Below, piece after piece: positions 1 through 7,260 of a DNA stretch of 64,000 bases (within the stretch, counting starts at the first letter, position 1; every line of letters begins with the position of its first letter). The notes under the pieces were generated by a model. It saw nothing but the letters and a program-made list of their open reading frames with translations, did not search any database and was not told the DNA's origin. Source of the DNA: JAVBKV01 sp031553885. Lineage in GTDB: Bacteria; Bacteroidota; Bacteroidia; Bacteroidales; Azobacteroidaceae. The position numbers were made by a program, and so were the translations under genes. Location: the NCBI GenBank assembly GCA_031553885.1, contig JAVBKV010000003.1, positions 1 through 64,000 of the forward strand, read 5' to 3'.

Positions 1-65
1 CATGCTGTATTTTTTAGCGTGATTTCCCCGTTTTTGGCCTCGAAACCCTATTATCGGGGGACAAA

Positions 66-73
66 CAAAGATA
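66..73 (-). promoter_or_regulatory. -7 box for a leftward gene outside the window
   Basis: The minus strand reads TATCTTTG, a perfect match to the Bacteroidota -7 consensus TAnnTTTG, next to the hairpin at 79-113 and pointing out of the window. A leftward gene would begin beyond position 1, so this cannot be tested here. Confidence 0.35.
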
Positions 74-78
74 CACAA

Positions 79-122
79 AATCCCAACTAATTCATAATGA
101 ATCGGTTGGGATTGTCTTTTTT
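79..122. terminator. Hairpin terminator, probably bidirectional
   Basis: AATCCCAAC at 79-87 and GTTGGGATT at 105-113 form the outer stem, and ATTCA/TGAAT form an inner stem. On the plus strand a T-rich tract follows (114-122), so it best ends a rightward transcript coming from outside the window. On the minus strand TTTTGTG follows, so it may also end the methyltransferase operon, whose last stop codon is at 195. Confidence 0.7.
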
Positions 123-194
123 ATTGAGCGAATGAGCCTACAAAAAGGATTTGTGAGGCGAGGATTAAGGAGTATGGGGAGATGAAGTGAGAGG

Positions 195-1793
195 TTATCT
201 CATTCTTTTTTGAATTAACTTAGTCCGTATTTTTTGAATGTGGTCGATTTCTTCGGTATTCAAGCCAACGGAAGTATTCAAAATGTTAAAATCATTTCTG
301 TTTAAAATATCCTCAATCTGGGACTTTTTTTCAAAGTCTTTTGTGAAAGTATTGAAGTCTTCGTCGGTAATATCTAAAACAGGAACAGGTAATTTTTTGA
401 ATTCTTTTGGCGTTAGTTCAAGAACACCACCACCATAATAACGTCCTTCCAATTCGGAGAACACAAGTGTAAGTGAATTATAAAATGAATATATGAGCTG
501 GTTTATATTATATCCTTCCTTCATATTTATTATATAAGCTGAGTCTGTGGTTAAAACATTTGCTTCGTTCTTTAATAATTTAGGATAATGGTGACATCTT
601 TTGAAGAAAAAGCCTTCTGCAGGTTTCGAAATATTAGGTATTACATACCAATTTCCTCTTTTTTTGCATTTATATCTGTCAGGTATTTCTGCATCTACTC
701 CTATCTTTAGATAAGACTGAACCTGAATACTTAAGTATTTCGCATCTTCATCTTTAAAACACAATACCTTTGCAGGTTTACCATCTGAAAGCAATTGACG
801 ATAATCTTCATTATCAAAAACAACACTACCATTGACAAATAAGCCTTTTTGAATAATAGGTTGTGTATACGAACTCAATCCATATTTTTCTTCAGTATTT
901 TTATCAACAATGAAAAAACGATTTGCAGCAGTCACGATTCCGGGCTTTGAGTCACAATAAGAACTTATCGGTTTCAATTGTTTTTGAATTCTGTGCAGAA
1001 AATTTAAATCGTCAGAATCAAGAATATGATGTGTCCATTTCACATCCGACTTTACAAGAATATCCTTTTTTGTGAGGCTTAACTGAGTATTTAATTTTTC
1101 TTTGTTTTCAACATTGGCGTAAAATACTCCCCTGTCATTTGATTGCTTGAATCCAAGTAAAACAATTGTGTCCTGTCCTTTGCATTCGAACAGTAAATTA
1201 GAAAATGTATAAATCTCTATCCTTTGGAAGTGGGATTGTATATAATGTCGCAATTCTTCTGCGAATTTTACTTGCAGCAATTCTGCGGGGAGAACAAACG
1301 CCAAAACTCCATTGTCTTCAAGCAGTTGAACAGACTTTATCAGGAATGCCGTCCAGATATTTTTTATTGAATTATCTGATAATTCAGCTTCTTTGTGTAT
1401 TTCCTGACAAATTGTTATTTGCGTATCTTTTAAAAGATTTTTTTTGATATATGGAGGATTGCCGATGATTAAACTATATTTTTGTGTTTCATCTTTTACA
1501 TAATCCAGAAAATCACAATTTCTGAATGTTTTCAGACAATTAATTTCCGAAATAATTTCTTCTGCCTTATCAAGTTCGTTTTTATTTATATCAAGAGCAG
1601 TAATTTGGATATTTTCATATTGATTAAAAATATCAGTCTTACTTAATGAATTTAAAAAACTACCATCTCCCACACTCGGCTCAAAAATCGAGATATGCTC
1701 CCCTCTTGGCAATTGCATGGAAATACGATTGACAATAAAATCCGATAAATAATCGGGAGTGTAGTAGGAACCTGTATGTTTTTTATTTGTCAT
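195..1793 (-). CDS. N6-adenine DNA methyltransferase (gamma class, TaqI/Eco57I-like)
   Basis: Predicted to transfer a methyl group from S-adenosylmethionine to adenine N6 in a specific DNA sequence. From the chosen start (532 aa): motif X TGSYYTP at about residues 7-13, SAM-binding motif I FEPSVGDGSF at 37-46, and catalytic NPPY at 112-115. This N-terminal motif order is typical of the gamma class. Residues beyond about 290 lack methyltransferase motifs and are probably the target-recognition domain. The ORF extends to 1859, but the ATG at 1793 places motif X at the N-terminus as in the family and overlaps the upstream HNH gene by only 11 bp, suggesting coupled translation. It is the last gene of the GHKL-receiver-HNH-methyltransferase operon and is AT-rich like its neighbours. 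The recognition sequence cannot be read. The class is near certain; self-protection against the HNH nuclease is inferred. Confidence 0.9.
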   Translation of the reverse strand: MTNKKHTGSYYTPDYLSDFIVNRISMQLPRGEHISIFEPSVGDGSFLNSLSKTDIFNQYENIQITALDINKNELDKAEEIISEINCLKTFRNCDFLDYVKDETQKYSLIIGNPPYIKKNLLKDTQITICQEIHKEAELSDNSIKNIWTAFLIKSVQLLEDNGVLAFVLPAELLQVKFAEELRHYIQSHFQRIEIYTFSNLLFECKGQDTIVLLGFKQSNDRGVFYANVENKEKLNTQLSLTKKDILVKSDVKWTHHILDSDDLNFLHRIQKQLKPISSYCDSKPGIVTAANRFFIVDKNTEEKYGLSSYTQPIIQKGLFVNGSVVFDNEDYRQLLSDGKPAKVLCFKDEDAKYLSIQVQSYLKIGVDAEIPDRYKCKKRGNWYVIPNISKPAEGFFFKRCHHYPKLLKNEANVLTTDSAYIINMKEGYNINQLIYSFYNSLTLVFSELEGRYYGGGVLELTPKEFKKLPVPVLDITDEDFNTFTKDFEKKSQIEDILNRNDFNILNTSVGLNTEEIDHIQKIRTKLIQKRMR

Positions 1794-2433
1794 GTTTTTT
1801 AGTTTGCTCAGTTGTATAAGGGATTGTATCATCTTTGAGATGAAAGATGGTTTCAACATCTCTTATTGCGGCTAATAGCTCTTTAAGCAATATCTTTTGT
1901 TCATCACTAGTTTCTACTGATATAAGTCTGTCTAATTGTACTGATGCTTTACTTGTTACTTCTTCATATTTTTTTGCTAAGATTTGTTCCCGTCTGTTTA
2001 TTATTAATTGAGGTCTATTCAAGTAAAGTTTATTCAGTATGTATTTTGCAGCAACATTGACACCATCTATTAAACCTGTGAAATTTTCAATAGTGAAAAT
2101 ATGAGAATAATCAACTGCAGAAGGGTCTGGATAACATGAGACATTCAAATCACTATCTGGGTCGCAAGGCCAATCATCAGATTTAAAACTATTACAAATA
2201 GAACATGCATAAAACAAATTGGAAAAAACATTCTCCAAGTGACTGAAACGCGAATCCCCTTTAGGCTTATAATGTTCAACATGAAAATTTCGTATTCCGC
2301 CAAATGAACTCTCTGAAATGGAACAATATACACATTGATGAAACCCTTCTTCTGCAAGCAAAGGTTTCCAATCATGATATGTCCCTGTTGCGGGTTGAGT
2401 GCTTTTTTCTTTCGGAATTCGTTTCCAATTCAT
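1783..2433 (-). CDS. HNH endonuclease
   Basis: 216-aa protein with a zinc-stabilised HNH fold: C34-x2-C37, then HVEH at 51-54 (the His-containing catalytic strand), then C77-x2-C80 followed by N81 and K84. The spacing resembles the HNH partners of Septu-type and retron-associated systems, but the partner ATPase here is a GHKL protein, not an ABC ATPase. The C-terminal half (about 110-216) is helical with no motif I recognise and may recognise the target or a partner. Its start shares one base with the receiver stop (TAATG), and its 3' end overlaps the methyltransferase start by 11 bp, so the three proteins are probably made together. Likely the DNA-cleaving effector of the operon; the target and the trigger are unknown. 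Confidence 0.85.
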   Translation of the reverse strand: MNWKRIPKEKSTQPATGTYHDWKPLLAEEGFHQCVYCSISESSFGGIRNFHVEHYKPKGDSRFSHLENVFSNLFYACSICNSFKSDDWPCDPDSDLNVSCYPDPSAVDYSHIFTIENFTGLIDGVNVAAKYILNKLYLNRPQLIINRREQILAKKYEEVTSKASVQLDRLISVETSDEQKILLKELLAAIRDVETIFHLKDDTIPYTTEQTKKHDK

Positions 2434-3086
2434 TATTTATCAGTATTTAAGAATGATTCTATTTTTGATGATATTTCCTCCAATTTTTTTAATTTACTTT
2501 CATATTCTTTTAGCCATTCTTCTCGATTCGGTAAATGAGAATATGGTAAGCCCATTAAAGTTTGTAATGATGCCAACAGGCCTTTTTCTTCGTTTGTGGC
2601 AGTACCTGATGCTACTTTCTGAGATAAATCGGAGATTTGTTTTAATTGGGTGTAATGTGTTGTCAGAAAACGTTGTCCGGCCCTTAAAAAACGAGAAACA
2701 TATTCATCACATTTGTTATAAAAAGTATCCCGCTCCAATATTTCATCAAATAAAGGAAATTTGTTTTGCAAGTCAGGCTCATTAGGATAACTGGTTATAG
2801 CAAAGACAGGAAATTCTTTCAAAGACTCTCTTATCTTTTCAATAAGAAGACTCCCACTATAATTTACCTTTGACCCAGACGCTACTTCTTGTAACTTTTC
2901 ATCAAGAATAAGAATTGCAATATCATTGTCCTTTATCCATACCACATAATCATCCATATCCACAAATGGGTCAATATCTATCACTGACCAAATTGATTGA
3001 TTCAATTTTTTCAATGATAATTCAATTTTTCGTTTCAGAGTCGTTCTGAAATCAATTCTATCATCTACTATTGCAATATTTGGCAT
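2433..3086 (-). CDS. Stand-alone response-regulator receiver protein
   Basis: 217 aa. Residues 1-130 look like a CheY-type receiver: acidic pair D8-D9 after a hydrophobic strand, candidate phospho-acceptor D62 at the end of strand ILILD, and T98-S99 after strand VFAIT. The conserved Lys of the last strand (usually K-P) is not evident; ERD at 118-120 occupies that place, so phosphorylation chemistry may be altered. Residues 130-217 are a charged helical, partly coiled-coil tail with no DNA-binding domain visible, so it is unlikely to be an ordinary transcription factor. It lies 6 bp after the GHKL gene and overlaps the HNH start by one base. Inferred role: relay between the kinase-like protein and the nuclease or methyltransferase. 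Confidence 0.75.
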   Translation of the reverse strand: MPNIAIVDDRIDFRTTLKRKIELSLKKLNQSIWSVIDIDPFVDMDDYVVWIKDNDIAILILDEKLQEVASGSKVNYSGSLLIEKIRESLKEFPVFAITSYPNEPDLQNKFPLFDEILERDTFYNKCDEYVSRFLRAGQRFLTTHYTQLKQISDLSQKVASGTATNEEKGLLASLQTLMGLPYSHLPNREEWLKEYESKLKKLEEISSKIESFLNTDK

Positions 3087-3092
3087 AATTAT

Positions 3093-5330
3093 TCATTTTA
3101 ACGGTAACCACAACTTGAACTTAGCACCACCTAATTCTTCATCATTAAGAATTTCTTTGGTTCCTTTAAGGTCTTCTACTATTGATTTAACAATAGTCAA
3201 TCCCAATCCTGTGCCTGTTTCTCTTCCAGTTCTGTCTTTTTTTAGTGTATTTAATGGCTCCCAAATCCATTCTATAAAACTGAGTTCAATGGGAGGGCCC
3301 GAGTTTGCCATTGTTATATAAAAACCTTTCTCACCTTTTTGCTCTCCTGCAAATAATTCAACTTTGATTACTCTATTCTGATTTTTTTGCAGGCAGGCAG
3401 TATAGGCATTTGTAAGTAAGTTCACCAACATGGATTCAATATCCATAGGATAAACATCTGCCTCTATATTTTCAATGTTCCTTCTGTCAATATTAATATC
3501 TACAGGTTTGAAAACTTCGGAAAGTTCATTTAAAATCCCTTCAATAAGGTCTTTTATATTTTTCTTTTCTTTTTTCCTCTTCTCTCTCTGTACGCGGGAA
3601 AGAGCAAATTTTCCCCATGCAGCAACTTGACCTCCATATTTAATCGATTTATCCAATTCTTCAGTTATAATCTTTAACTCTATAGGTTCTAAATCTAAAT
3701 ACTCTCTTGCAATCTTTGCAGATTCTCTAAATTCAGTAATTGCGCCTTGTGTTTCATGTCCAAATACTGCAGAAGCTATACCTATTGTAGCTAAACCTGC
3801 AAGGACTCTGTTGTGATTGAGTAATTCCGTAAAAGAAGTGGAGGCTTTTTCTGATTCTTCTATAAATTTGCTGATATCCTCTACGGCTTCTTTTATTTTA
3901 AACTGATTTTGACTTGTTTGTTCTTTATCATCTACAAGTACAAGTTGCTTCAATTTATCAATATCTTCTTTAGCAGTTTTAACTTCCTCTTTAAATTTCT
4001 CCGCTGTTTCACTATGACTTGGCTTAGGAGTGGATTTACTTTTCTTTTGTTCTTGATAAATTGTATATCGGTGATTTTCTAAAAGAGCAATAGCAGATAA
4101 TGTCAATGCACGTAAATCAAAAAATGCCTCATTTTCTACTAATCCTTCTCGGGAAGCACTGTCTGTCAAATTAGGGTTAATGTCTCGGCCTACAAATACA
4201 GCTCCAACCAATTGGTTCGCGACAACTCTATATTCTGGTCTATCAACCCCAGCAGGATTTCGTGAGTGTCGTTCAGCAAGTCCCAACCAATCATTCCCAA
4301 TTATATTTCCTGCATATCCGTATGGTTTTACACTAATATTGTCTCGATAAATCTTTACTCCGACATTTTTATCTACATATTCCCGCAGTTCAGACAACGA
4401 AAAGCTTGTGCCTTCGGCCAACGCTTTTGTTCTTGGATATAGCAATAACTTTATTTTGACTTTGCCGCAAGTTAATTTCTCATTTGTATAAGGGATTTCA
4501 AATGGGTCAATAACTTTTTGACTCAATGTTGTCCAATTTAATTGTCCCTCTTTTTCAGTGTATCCGTGAAATTTATCTTTAATGGCATATTTAACATAAG
4601 AGGAAACATCATCATATTCCAAGTTCAGTTCAATTTCAGGCAGAACAAAATCAGGTGGAGATATTTTTCCATTGAACTCTGGTGCAATATCATTTTTTAA
4701 AAATATTTCAAAATCTTTGGTTTCTGAAAAAGGCGGAGTTAAAATGGACAATTCATTACATAGTGATTCAATATTTTCTTTTGTCCAATTGTATCGGAGC
4801 TTAGATATAACTAATTCAGTACCAGTGTTTGTTTTCTTTGCAAGAGGTAGAAGCGCTACAGGGTATTCTATTACCTCAATTGGAACTCCTGATAAGTCTT
4901 GATTGTCTTTATTGAAAAGCTCCCAATTAATCCGTATCCCATTTGTTGCTAAACCTCCTTTTTTCTCATCATTTGCAACGGAAATAATTTGAAGTTCTTC
5001 TCCCAACCTATCCGTCGACAAACGGCCGATACCTTTTTCCCCTGTTTTCCTTCGTCCTTTTGGACTTATTTTTAATTTTCTCTTTTCAGAAAAACCTATT
5101 CTAAGCCAATTATCATCAATGTCAGATTCGGACATACCTATCCCGTCATCTGCAATTCTGATTTTATCAGATGTTTCTTTTTTATAAACTTCAACCTCAA
5201 CAACGTTCGCATCTGCATCATAACTATTCTTTACCAATTCGAGCAAAGCAGTCGTATGGTCTTTTATGCTTTCTCGGCCTAAATGAATTATAGTACGAGC
5301 ATCTACTTTAAAATTCTTAGTTTGAGCCAT
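3093..5330 (-). CDS. Dual GHKL ATPase: Hsp90/MutL-like module plus histidine-kinase-like module
   Basis: 745 aa with two separate GHKL ATP-binding folds. N-terminal module (about 15-200): ELVKNSYDADA (31-41) as the N box, DDGIGM (61-66), and GEKGIGRLS (97-105), as in Hsp90/MutL/MORC-type ATPases. Residues 200-410 resemble the middle domain that follows such modules. A charged coiled region (430-500) leads to a DHp-like helix with FGHET, giving H525 as candidate phospho-acceptor. The C-terminal HATPase has LLTNAYTA (N641), SGPP (677-680), and TGTGLGLTIVKS (705-716) as the G2 box; the G1 aspartate appears replaced (ANSG). No transmembrane segment is seen, so it should be cytoplasmic. First large gene of the operon and directly upstream of the receiver gene, which supports a kinase-receiver pair. 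Whether either module hydrolyses ATP or autophosphorylates is untested. Confidence 0.85.
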   Translation of the reverse strand: MAQTKNFKVDARTIIHLGRESIKDHTTALLELVKNSYDADANVVEVEVYKKETSDKIRIADDGIGMSESDIDDNWLRIGFSEKRKLKISPKGRRKTGEKGIGRLSTDRLGEELQIISVANDEKKGGLATNGIRINWELFNKDNQDLSGVPIEVIEYPVALLPLAKKTNTGTELVISKLRYNWTKENIESLCNELSILTPPFSETKDFEIFLKNDIAPEFNGKISPPDFVLPEIELNLEYDDVSSYVKYAIKDKFHGYTEKEGQLNWTTLSQKVIDPFEIPYTNEKLTCGKVKIKLLLYPRTKALAEGTSFSLSELREYVDKNVGVKIYRDNISVKPYGYAGNIIGNDWLGLAERHSRNPAGVDRPEYRVVANQLVGAVFVGRDINPNLTDSASREGLVENEAFFDLRALTLSAIALLENHRYTIYQEQKKSKSTPKPSHSETAEKFKEEVKTAKEDIDKLKQLVLVDDKEQTSQNQFKIKEAVEDISKFIEESEKASTSFTELLNHNRVLAGLATIGIASAVFGHETQGAITEFRESAKIAREYLDLEPIELKIITEELDKSIKYGGQVAAWGKFALSRVQREKRKKEKKNIKDLIEGILNELSEVFKPVDINIDRRNIENIEADVYPMDIESMLVNLLTNAYTACLQKNQNRVIKVELFAGEQKGEKGFYITMANSGPPIELSFIEWIWEPLNTLKKDRTGRETGTGLGLTIVKSIVEDLKGTKEILNDEELGGAKFKLWLPLK

Positions 5331-5397
5331 TGTTGATATTTTTCAAATTATCCATTATTATAACGCAAAATCACATCTGAACGTTTTTACACTAGCT

Positions 5398-5496
5398 TCA
5401 TTGAGAAGTGCACAATTTATCATCAATATTATCAAAATTCTCTTGCTCAATCAGCTTTACAAGATATGCAGATACAGTTAATGAAATTTGCGCCAT
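5398..5496 (-). CDS. Possible 32-aa leader ORF
   Basis: A minus-strand ATG at 5496 opens a 33-codon frame ending in TGA at 5398-5400. The predicted peptide starts MAQISLTVSAYLVKLI and ends acidic. It begins about 26 nt downstream of a perfect -7 box and lies entirely inside the leader of the GHKL gene, 67 nt before that start. It could be a small first cistron, a regulatory leader peptide, or the remnant of a decayed gene. No family recognised; only position and an intact frame support it. Confidence 0.35.
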   Translation of the reverse strand: MAQISLTVSAYLVKLIEQENFDNIDDKLCTSQ

Positions 5497-5521
5497 AATA
5501 TAATAAAAAAATATGTTTTTG

Positions 5522-5529
5522 CAAAGATA
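5522..5529 (-). promoter_or_regulatory. -7 box of the GHKL/receiver/HNH/methyltransferase operon
   Basis: The minus strand reads TATCTTTG (TAnnTTTG). A TTTG at 5553-5556 could be the -33 element, with a slightly long 23-nt spacer. The implied transcript starts near 5514, leaving a leader of about 180 nt before the GHKL gene that contains the 32-codon ORF. Confidence 0.5.
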
Positions 5530-5731
5530 TAATTTTCTCGGGACTTTGTAGGCAAATGGATTTATCAATTACTGTATCAAGAACGATATCTTCCGAAATT
5601 TTAAAGAGAGTAGATGATAATTGTCATTTGCTTTGTATTGATATTTATAACTCAAAGGCTTAACAGAACTAAGTTTTAGATATTTTTCGAAAGAACATTG
5701 AAAATTTGCATACAGTTTGATGCATATAGTT

Positions 5732-5739
5732 TATATTTG
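5732..5739 (+). promoter_or_regulatory. -7 box of abiEi
   Basis: TATATTTG fits TAnnTTTG and lies 42 nt before the abiEi ATG. A TTTG at 5705-5708 is a possible -33 element. The left arm of the palindrome at 5738-5770 begins inside this box, so a bound regulator would block initiation. Confidence 0.5.
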
Positions 5740-5770
5740 CAATTTATATTATAAAGTGTATTAAATTGCA
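5738..5770. promoter_or_regulatory. Palindromic operator upstream of abiEi
   Basis: TGCAATTTA at 5738-5746 and its exact reverse complement TAAATTGCA at 5762-5770 are separated by 15 bp. The arms lie between the -7 box and the start codon. AbiEi proteins are known to repress their own operons by binding inverted repeats through the N-terminal winged helix, so this is a good candidate site. Confidence 0.55.
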
Positions 5771-5781
5771 AATTGAAACTT

Positions 5782-6594
5782 ATGGAGAATAAATCAGATA
5801 TTGGCCGAAACTATTTGGAAAAATATTTATTTTCTGTGCGTTCGCAGGGATGTTATACATTCACTCTTGATGAGTTAAGAAAGCAATTCGATTTATCGAA
5901 TGCAGCCATAAACCAAAGTCTTATCCGATTAAAGAAAAAGGGAGATGTATCACAAATTCGTAAAGGTTTTTATGCCATTATTACTCCCGAATATTCTAAA
6001 CAAAGAATGTTGCCTCCTTACTTGTTTGTTGATGATTTGATGAAATCTCTAAAAAAGCCATATTATGTGGCATTGTTATCGGCAGCAGCCATTTATGGTG
6101 CAGCTCACCAACAGCCTATGGAGTTTTTTGTTATGACGGAAACGCCTGCACCGAGGAGTATAATAACTAAAACAATAAAAATAAATTTTTTATCAAAAAG
6201 TGATTGGTCATTGAATGGTATAATACAACAAAAAACAAGTGTAGGTTACATGAATGTTTCTTTGCCAGAATTAACTGCACTCGATTTTTTCGCTTACAAC
6301 CATAAATTCAGCATAAATTGTATTGTGACAGTATTGCAGGAGTTGGTAGAGGAAATGAAAATCTCAAGACTTGTAAGAATAGCCAAACAACATACAAATA
6401 CATCTTCAATACAACGTTTGGGATATGTTTTAGAGACTGAGCTTTCACAAGGTAAATTAGCCGACCACTTATGGAAAATATTAAGTAAAAGAAATTATTT
6501 CCCGATTTTTCTTTCTCCATATAAGGGTAAAAAGGGCAAATTTCACAATAGGTGGAGAGTAATTAAAAACATAGAAATAGAAGGCGATTTGTAA
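5782..6594 (+). CDS. abiEi: AbiEi-family antitoxin/transcriptional regulator (orphan)
   Basis: 270 aa. Residues about 10-65 form a winged helix (FTLDELRKQFDLSNAAINQSLIRLKKKG), followed by the AbiEi linker KGFYAIITPEY and PPYLFVDDLM and the core signature YYVALLSAAAIYGAAHQQP (about 95-113). In AbiE type IV toxin-antitoxin systems AbiEi neutralises the nucleotidyltransferase toxin AbiEii and represses the operon. No AbiEii-like gene follows: 6595-7886 has no ORF of the roughly 300-codon size expected. The frame can be extended to a TTG at 5773, but the ATG at 5782 is preferred. Either the toxin was lost at the element boundary or this is a toxin-free regulator of the adjacent defence operon. 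Family call firm; role uncertain. Confidence 0.85.
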   Translation: MENKSDIGRNYLEKYLFSVRSQGCYTFTLDELRKQFDLSNAAINQSLIRLKKKGDVSQIRKGFYAIITPEYSKQRMLPPYLFVDDLMKSLKKPYYVALLSAAAIYGAAHQQPMEFFVMTETPAPRSIITKTIKINFLSKSDWSLNGIIQQKTSVGYMNVSLPELTALDFFAYNHKFSINCIVTVLQELVEEMKISRLVRIAKQHTNTSSIQRLGYVLETELSQGKLADHLWKILSKRNYFPIFLSPYKGKKGKFHNRWRVIKNIEIEGDL

Positions 6595-7032
6595 TATTCT
6601 ACCTTTATCTGCCTTTATTAATGTTTATCATATTTTGTTGTGGCGGTAACGATTAACGTAGTAACAAAATTGAAAATATGAAGTTCTGCAACAGCAAATA
6701 AAGACTTCTACATCTTATTTTCATTTTTTTTGACTAATATATTGATTAAAAAAATGAATTATCTTTCAATATATTGAACAATAATTCTGATTTTTGAATC
6801 AGAAGTCAGTTTACACCACTAATTATTGTTCATTATTTTGATACGTTCATTGTCACTGAACAGTCAATTATTTTGAACAAGAAATTTACGAATGCATGGA
6901 GAATGTGAAAAATAAGACGGTTTATTTTGGCCAATTCTCATATCGAAAAATAAAGAATCAATTACCTTTTTTCTCCCGAAAATATATTACCTTTGTACAA
7001 ACCTTTCAACTATCATGCAACCCGTTTAAGAA
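6595..7032. other. AT-rich gene-free stretch with short repeats
   Basis: No credible gene. It holds a direct repeat AATATATTGA (6736-6745 and 6768-6777, the second inside the palindrome TCAATATATTGA at 6766-6777), a small hairpin CTGATT/AATCAG near 6787-6802, and a second direct repeat ATTATTTTGA (6832-6841 and 6867-6876). This is where an AbiEii toxin gene would be expected. It may be regulatory or decayed mobile DNA. Confidence 0.4.
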
Positions 7033-7248
7033 TGGTGCAAATTTTTCGTGGGTGAAATCGTGGGACTTGCTCTAAAGTCACTTTTTCAACTTGTTTATAA
7101 TTAGATTATTAGGATATTATATATGTTCCGTTCAGTGCTCTGGTGGGACAACAAGTTAAAAAAAAACCAGAGTAAATTCCTGAAACTCATTGAGTTTCAG
7201 GAATTTTTGTTTTAAATTAAAATATTCAATGGCACAATAGTGGTACAA
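7033..7248. other. Cluster of TGGnrCAA-type repeats, candidate integration end (att/arm sites)
   Basis: Six imperfect copies of one octamer lie in about 215 bp: TGGTGCAA 7033-7040, TGGGTGAA 7049-7056, TGGGACTT 7061-7068, TGGGACAA 7144-7151, TGGCACAA 7230-7237 and TGGTACAA 7241-7248. They surround CTCTGGT/ACCAGAG arms (7138-7144, 7166-7172) and the hairpin at 7174-7207. Base composition changes from AT-rich to typical chromosome beyond about 7.9 kb. Clustered short repeats next to inverted repeats fit arm-binding sites of a tyrosine recombinase, but no integrase gene is in the window. Confidence 0.4.
7174..7207 (+). terminator. Strong intrinsic terminator
   Basis: ATTCCTGAAACTCA (7176-7189) pairs perfectly with TGAGTTTCAGGAAT (7191-7204), extended by flanking A/T pairs and followed by TTTTTG. 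It would stop rightward transcripts, although no gene lies immediately upstream. It may insulate the end of an integrated element. Confidence 0.75.
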
Positions 7249-7260
7249 AAATATAAATAT

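Larger units (their letters stand above)
5530..5781. promoter_or_regulatory. Divergent intergenic region between the GHKL operon and abiEi
   Basis: This AT-rich stretch carries outward-facing promoters for the two transcription units: the minus-strand -7 box at 5522-5529 and the plus-strand -7 box TATATTTG at 5732-5739. An operator-like inverted repeat sits between the latter and abiEi. No other ORF above about 30 codons looks credible. The shared control region makes cross-regulation possible. Confidence 0.45.

Noticed and set aside
1794..1859. N-terminal extension of the methyltransferase to 1859
   Set aside because: It overlaps the HNH gene by 77 bp and puts 22 unconserved residues before motif X. 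The ATG at 1793 is better.
195..5330. Detocs, Septu or a simple type II restriction-modification system
   Set aside because: Detocs fuses an effector to the response regulator, Septu pairs its HNH with an ABC-type ATPase, and simple type II systems lack GHKL and receiver genes. The layout here fits none of them.
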